DNA from: Anaerolineae bacterium
GTDB lineage: Bacteria; Chloroflexota; Anaerolineae; Anaerolineales; Villigracilaceae
Assembly: GCA_003694975.1 (NCBI GenBank)
Contig: RFJH01000090.1
Span: forward strand, 1 to 7,072
Direction of reading: 5' to 3'
Length of the DNA: 7,072 nt
The position numbers and the translations under genes are program-made. Positions 6,141 through 7,072 of this stretch are shown piece after piece (position 1 is the stretch's first letter; each line of letters begins with the position of its first letter). Under the pieces are notes generated by a model, which saw nothing but the letters and a program-made list of their open reading frames with translations, had not been told where the DNA came from and did no database searches.

Positions 6141-6164
6141 CTACTGGGGTTGCCCGATGAGTAT

Positions 6165-6509
6165 TCAGAGGGTGATGACCTTCTCTGCACTCATCTGGGC
6201 CTCGATGATATCGGGCATCCCTCCCGCGATGCCCACGGCGAGTTTCTCCATAAGGCCAAAGGCGTTCAGGCAGGTTGAGCAGACGATGAGGCGCACCCCT
6301 TTCTCCTCCAGGGCGCGCAGAACGTCCAGCACCGGCGACCCCTCCACCGTCAGTTTCACGCCCTCTGTGTAGAAGCAGATAGCCGAGGGCAAAGGGTCGT
6401 GGTCGGCCAGCAGGGTGAAGTATTTCTTCGCCAGTTCCTGTTGCAACTCCGGATAGGCTTTCCCCAGCCCATTGTTCGTGACCAGGATGACGGTATTCGA
6501 TTGGCTCAT
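6165..6509 (-). CDS. DsrE-family protein resembling the C-terminal domain of YedF
   Basis: A small cytoplasmic protein of 114 residues. The blocks VILVTNNGLG (7-16), ICFYTEGVKLTVEGSPVLD (44-62), GVRLIVCSTCLNAFGL (71-86) and the closing EKVITL match the DsrE-like domain of YedF, annotated elsewhere as a sulfurtransferase-like selenium-metabolism protein. In YedF this domain follows a TusA/SirA-like domain; here only the DsrE part exists, as a complete gene with its own start. Cys77 and Cys80 form a CxxC in the segment where the family carries its reactive cysteine, so sulfur or selenium handling is possible but unproven. The start ATG 6507-6509 has AGGAGG 5 nt upstream. It lies 21 nt after the DUF2007 gene and 37 nt before the acyl-CoA dehydrogenase. 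The family placement is good; the role is uncertain. Confidence 0.8.
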   Translation of the reverse strand: MSQSNTVILVTNNGLGKAYPELQQELAKKYFTLLADHDPLPSAICFYTEGVKLTVEGSPVLDVLRALEEKGVRLIVCSTCLNAFGLMEKLAVGIAGGMPDIIEAQMSAEKVITL

Positions 6510-6530
6510 AGGCTCCTCCTTTGGGGTGGG

Positions 6531-6773
6531 TTATTCTTCGCGATTCTGCTGATATGCGTCGAGCAGATGCCGTGCTTCTTCCACCTTCTCGGCAGGGACG
6601 AAGAGTTGCACGCGCCCCAGGCCGTTCACGGTGACGGGGTACACGTGATGGCCGACGGCTTCCTGGAAGACGGTCACGGCGATGCCCTGGGCTTCCAGGT
6701 AACTTTTCAGGAACTCGGCTTCCAGGCGTCCCTGCACCTCGGTGAGTAATACCCATTTCAGGTCTTCGCTCAT
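6531..6773 (-). CDS. DUF2007 domain protein (putative signal-transducing protein)
   Basis: A small soluble protein of 80 residues. The N-terminal part (WVLLTEVQGRLEAEFLKSYLEAQGI, starting at residue 7) and the later block GLGRVQLFVPAEKVEEARHLL (51-71) match the DUF2007 pattern, in which an alpha-beta fold compares with PII/ACT-like small domains. No catalytic residues are visible, and the biochemical role of the family is not established. The ATG at 6771-6773 begins one base after the TGA of the upstream membrane-protein gene, with GGAG 5 nt ahead, so the two are very probably translationally coupled. The C-terminus is charged (QQNREE). The DsrE-type gene follows 21 nt later. The family call is fairly firm, the function open. 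Confidence 0.8.
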   Translation of the reverse strand: MSEDLKWVLLTEVQGRLEAEFLKSYLEAQGIAVTVFQEAVGHHVYPVTVNGLGRVQLFVPAEKVEEARHLLDAYQQNREE

Positions 6774-6774
6774 G

Positions 6775-7072
6775 TCATCTCCACGTCAGGATGAAAAGGA
6801 CGGTGAAGAGCGTGCTGACGATCAGTTGGCGCACTCCGATGCGCGTCGGACGGACGCCGACGGCGGGGTGTGTGATGCCCCACAAGACCTCTGCCCATTG
6901 CAGGAGGTAGGGCAGGAACAGGCCCGACGGTACCTCTCCCAGGAGACCCAGGGTGAGGCTCAGGCCGAGGTTGAACGAGGCGTAGAGGAGGGCGCGTCCC
7001 CCCATCTTCCAGCGGGCGGAACGCTCCGGGACCTCGGGCAGGGCGCGCTGTTCGAGACGCAGGTAGGCGTAC
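6775..7072 (-). CDS. Membrane protein C-terminal part, probably YwiC-like (5' end outside window)
   Basis: The frame is open from the right edge to TGA 6775-6777, giving about 98 residues; an internal Met at 7003-7005 is not needed as a start, because the frame continues with no stop to the edge (upstream residues read YAYLRLEQRALPEVPERSARWK). A basic linker is followed by three hydrophobic segments: about 7003-6941 (ALLYASFNLGLSLTLGLL), about 6930-6880 (LFLPYLLQWAEVLWG) and the C-terminal IVSTLFTVLFIL near 6810-6780. The motif RPTRIGVRQL just before the last helix resembles the RPxxIG segment near the end of YwiC-like proteins, a membrane family of unknown function. It heads the visible part of the minus-strand operon and touches the DUF2007 gene. 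That it is an integral membrane protein is clear; the family name is tentative. Confidence 0.6.
   Translation of the reverse strand, partial: YAYLRLEQRALPEVPERSARWKMGGRALLYASFNLGLSLTLGLLGEVPSGLFLPYLLQWAEVLWGITHPAVGVRPTRIGVRQLIVSTLFTVLFILTWR

Noticed and set aside
4922..6160. Long plus-strand open frame (about 412 codons) across the acyl-CoA dehydrogenase
   Set aside because: It is antisense to a gene with both acyl-CoA dehydrogenase signatures; no recognisable motif or ribosome site supports it.

Overview
The window is GC-rich bacterial chromosomal DNA with ordinary housekeeping and metabolic genes. All complete genes lie on the minus strand; one gene tail on the plus strand enters from the left edge. 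The gene families do not fix the organism. A Chloroflexota (Anaerolineae-like) bacterium is a reasonable guess from the Thr/Pro/Ala/Glu-rich linker inside SecD, the stand-alone YedF-type DsrE protein and the stem-loop-rich spacers, but this is inference only.

Layout, left to right. 1-128 is the C-terminal end of an unrecognised plus-strand gene. 129-650 is a convergent intergenic region with no gene; it holds a 10-bp tandem repeat, at least eight stem-loops and repeated sequence blocks. 651-2174 (minus) is an LctP/LldP-family lactate permease. 2175-2319 holds a strong hairpin terminator behind secF and a large imperfect palindrome ahead of the permease. 2320-3243 and 3256-4713 (minus) are secF and secD, the pair that helps SecYEG pull preproteins across the membrane; secD is transcribed first, probably from a TATAAT-type promoter near 4770. 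4714-4981 is a spacer with several stem-loops.

From 7072 down to 4982 runs a second minus-strand operon: the 3' end of a probable YwiC-like membrane protein, a DUF2007 protein, a stand-alone DsrE-domain protein resembling the C-terminal half of YedF, and an acyl-CoA dehydrogenase. Junctions are tight (1, 21 and 37 nt), and the two inner genes whose leaders are richest (DsrE and the dehydrogenase) have strong Shine-Dalgarno sequences, so these four are probably co-transcribed. The secDF pair and the permease look like separate transcription units.

No mobile element, CRISPR array, tRNA or rRNA was seen, and I do not see a convincing new multi-gene system. The parts most worth a second look are the structured spacer at 129-650, the palindromes in front of the permease and secD, and the DsrE/DUF2007/acyl-CoA dehydrogenase grouping.
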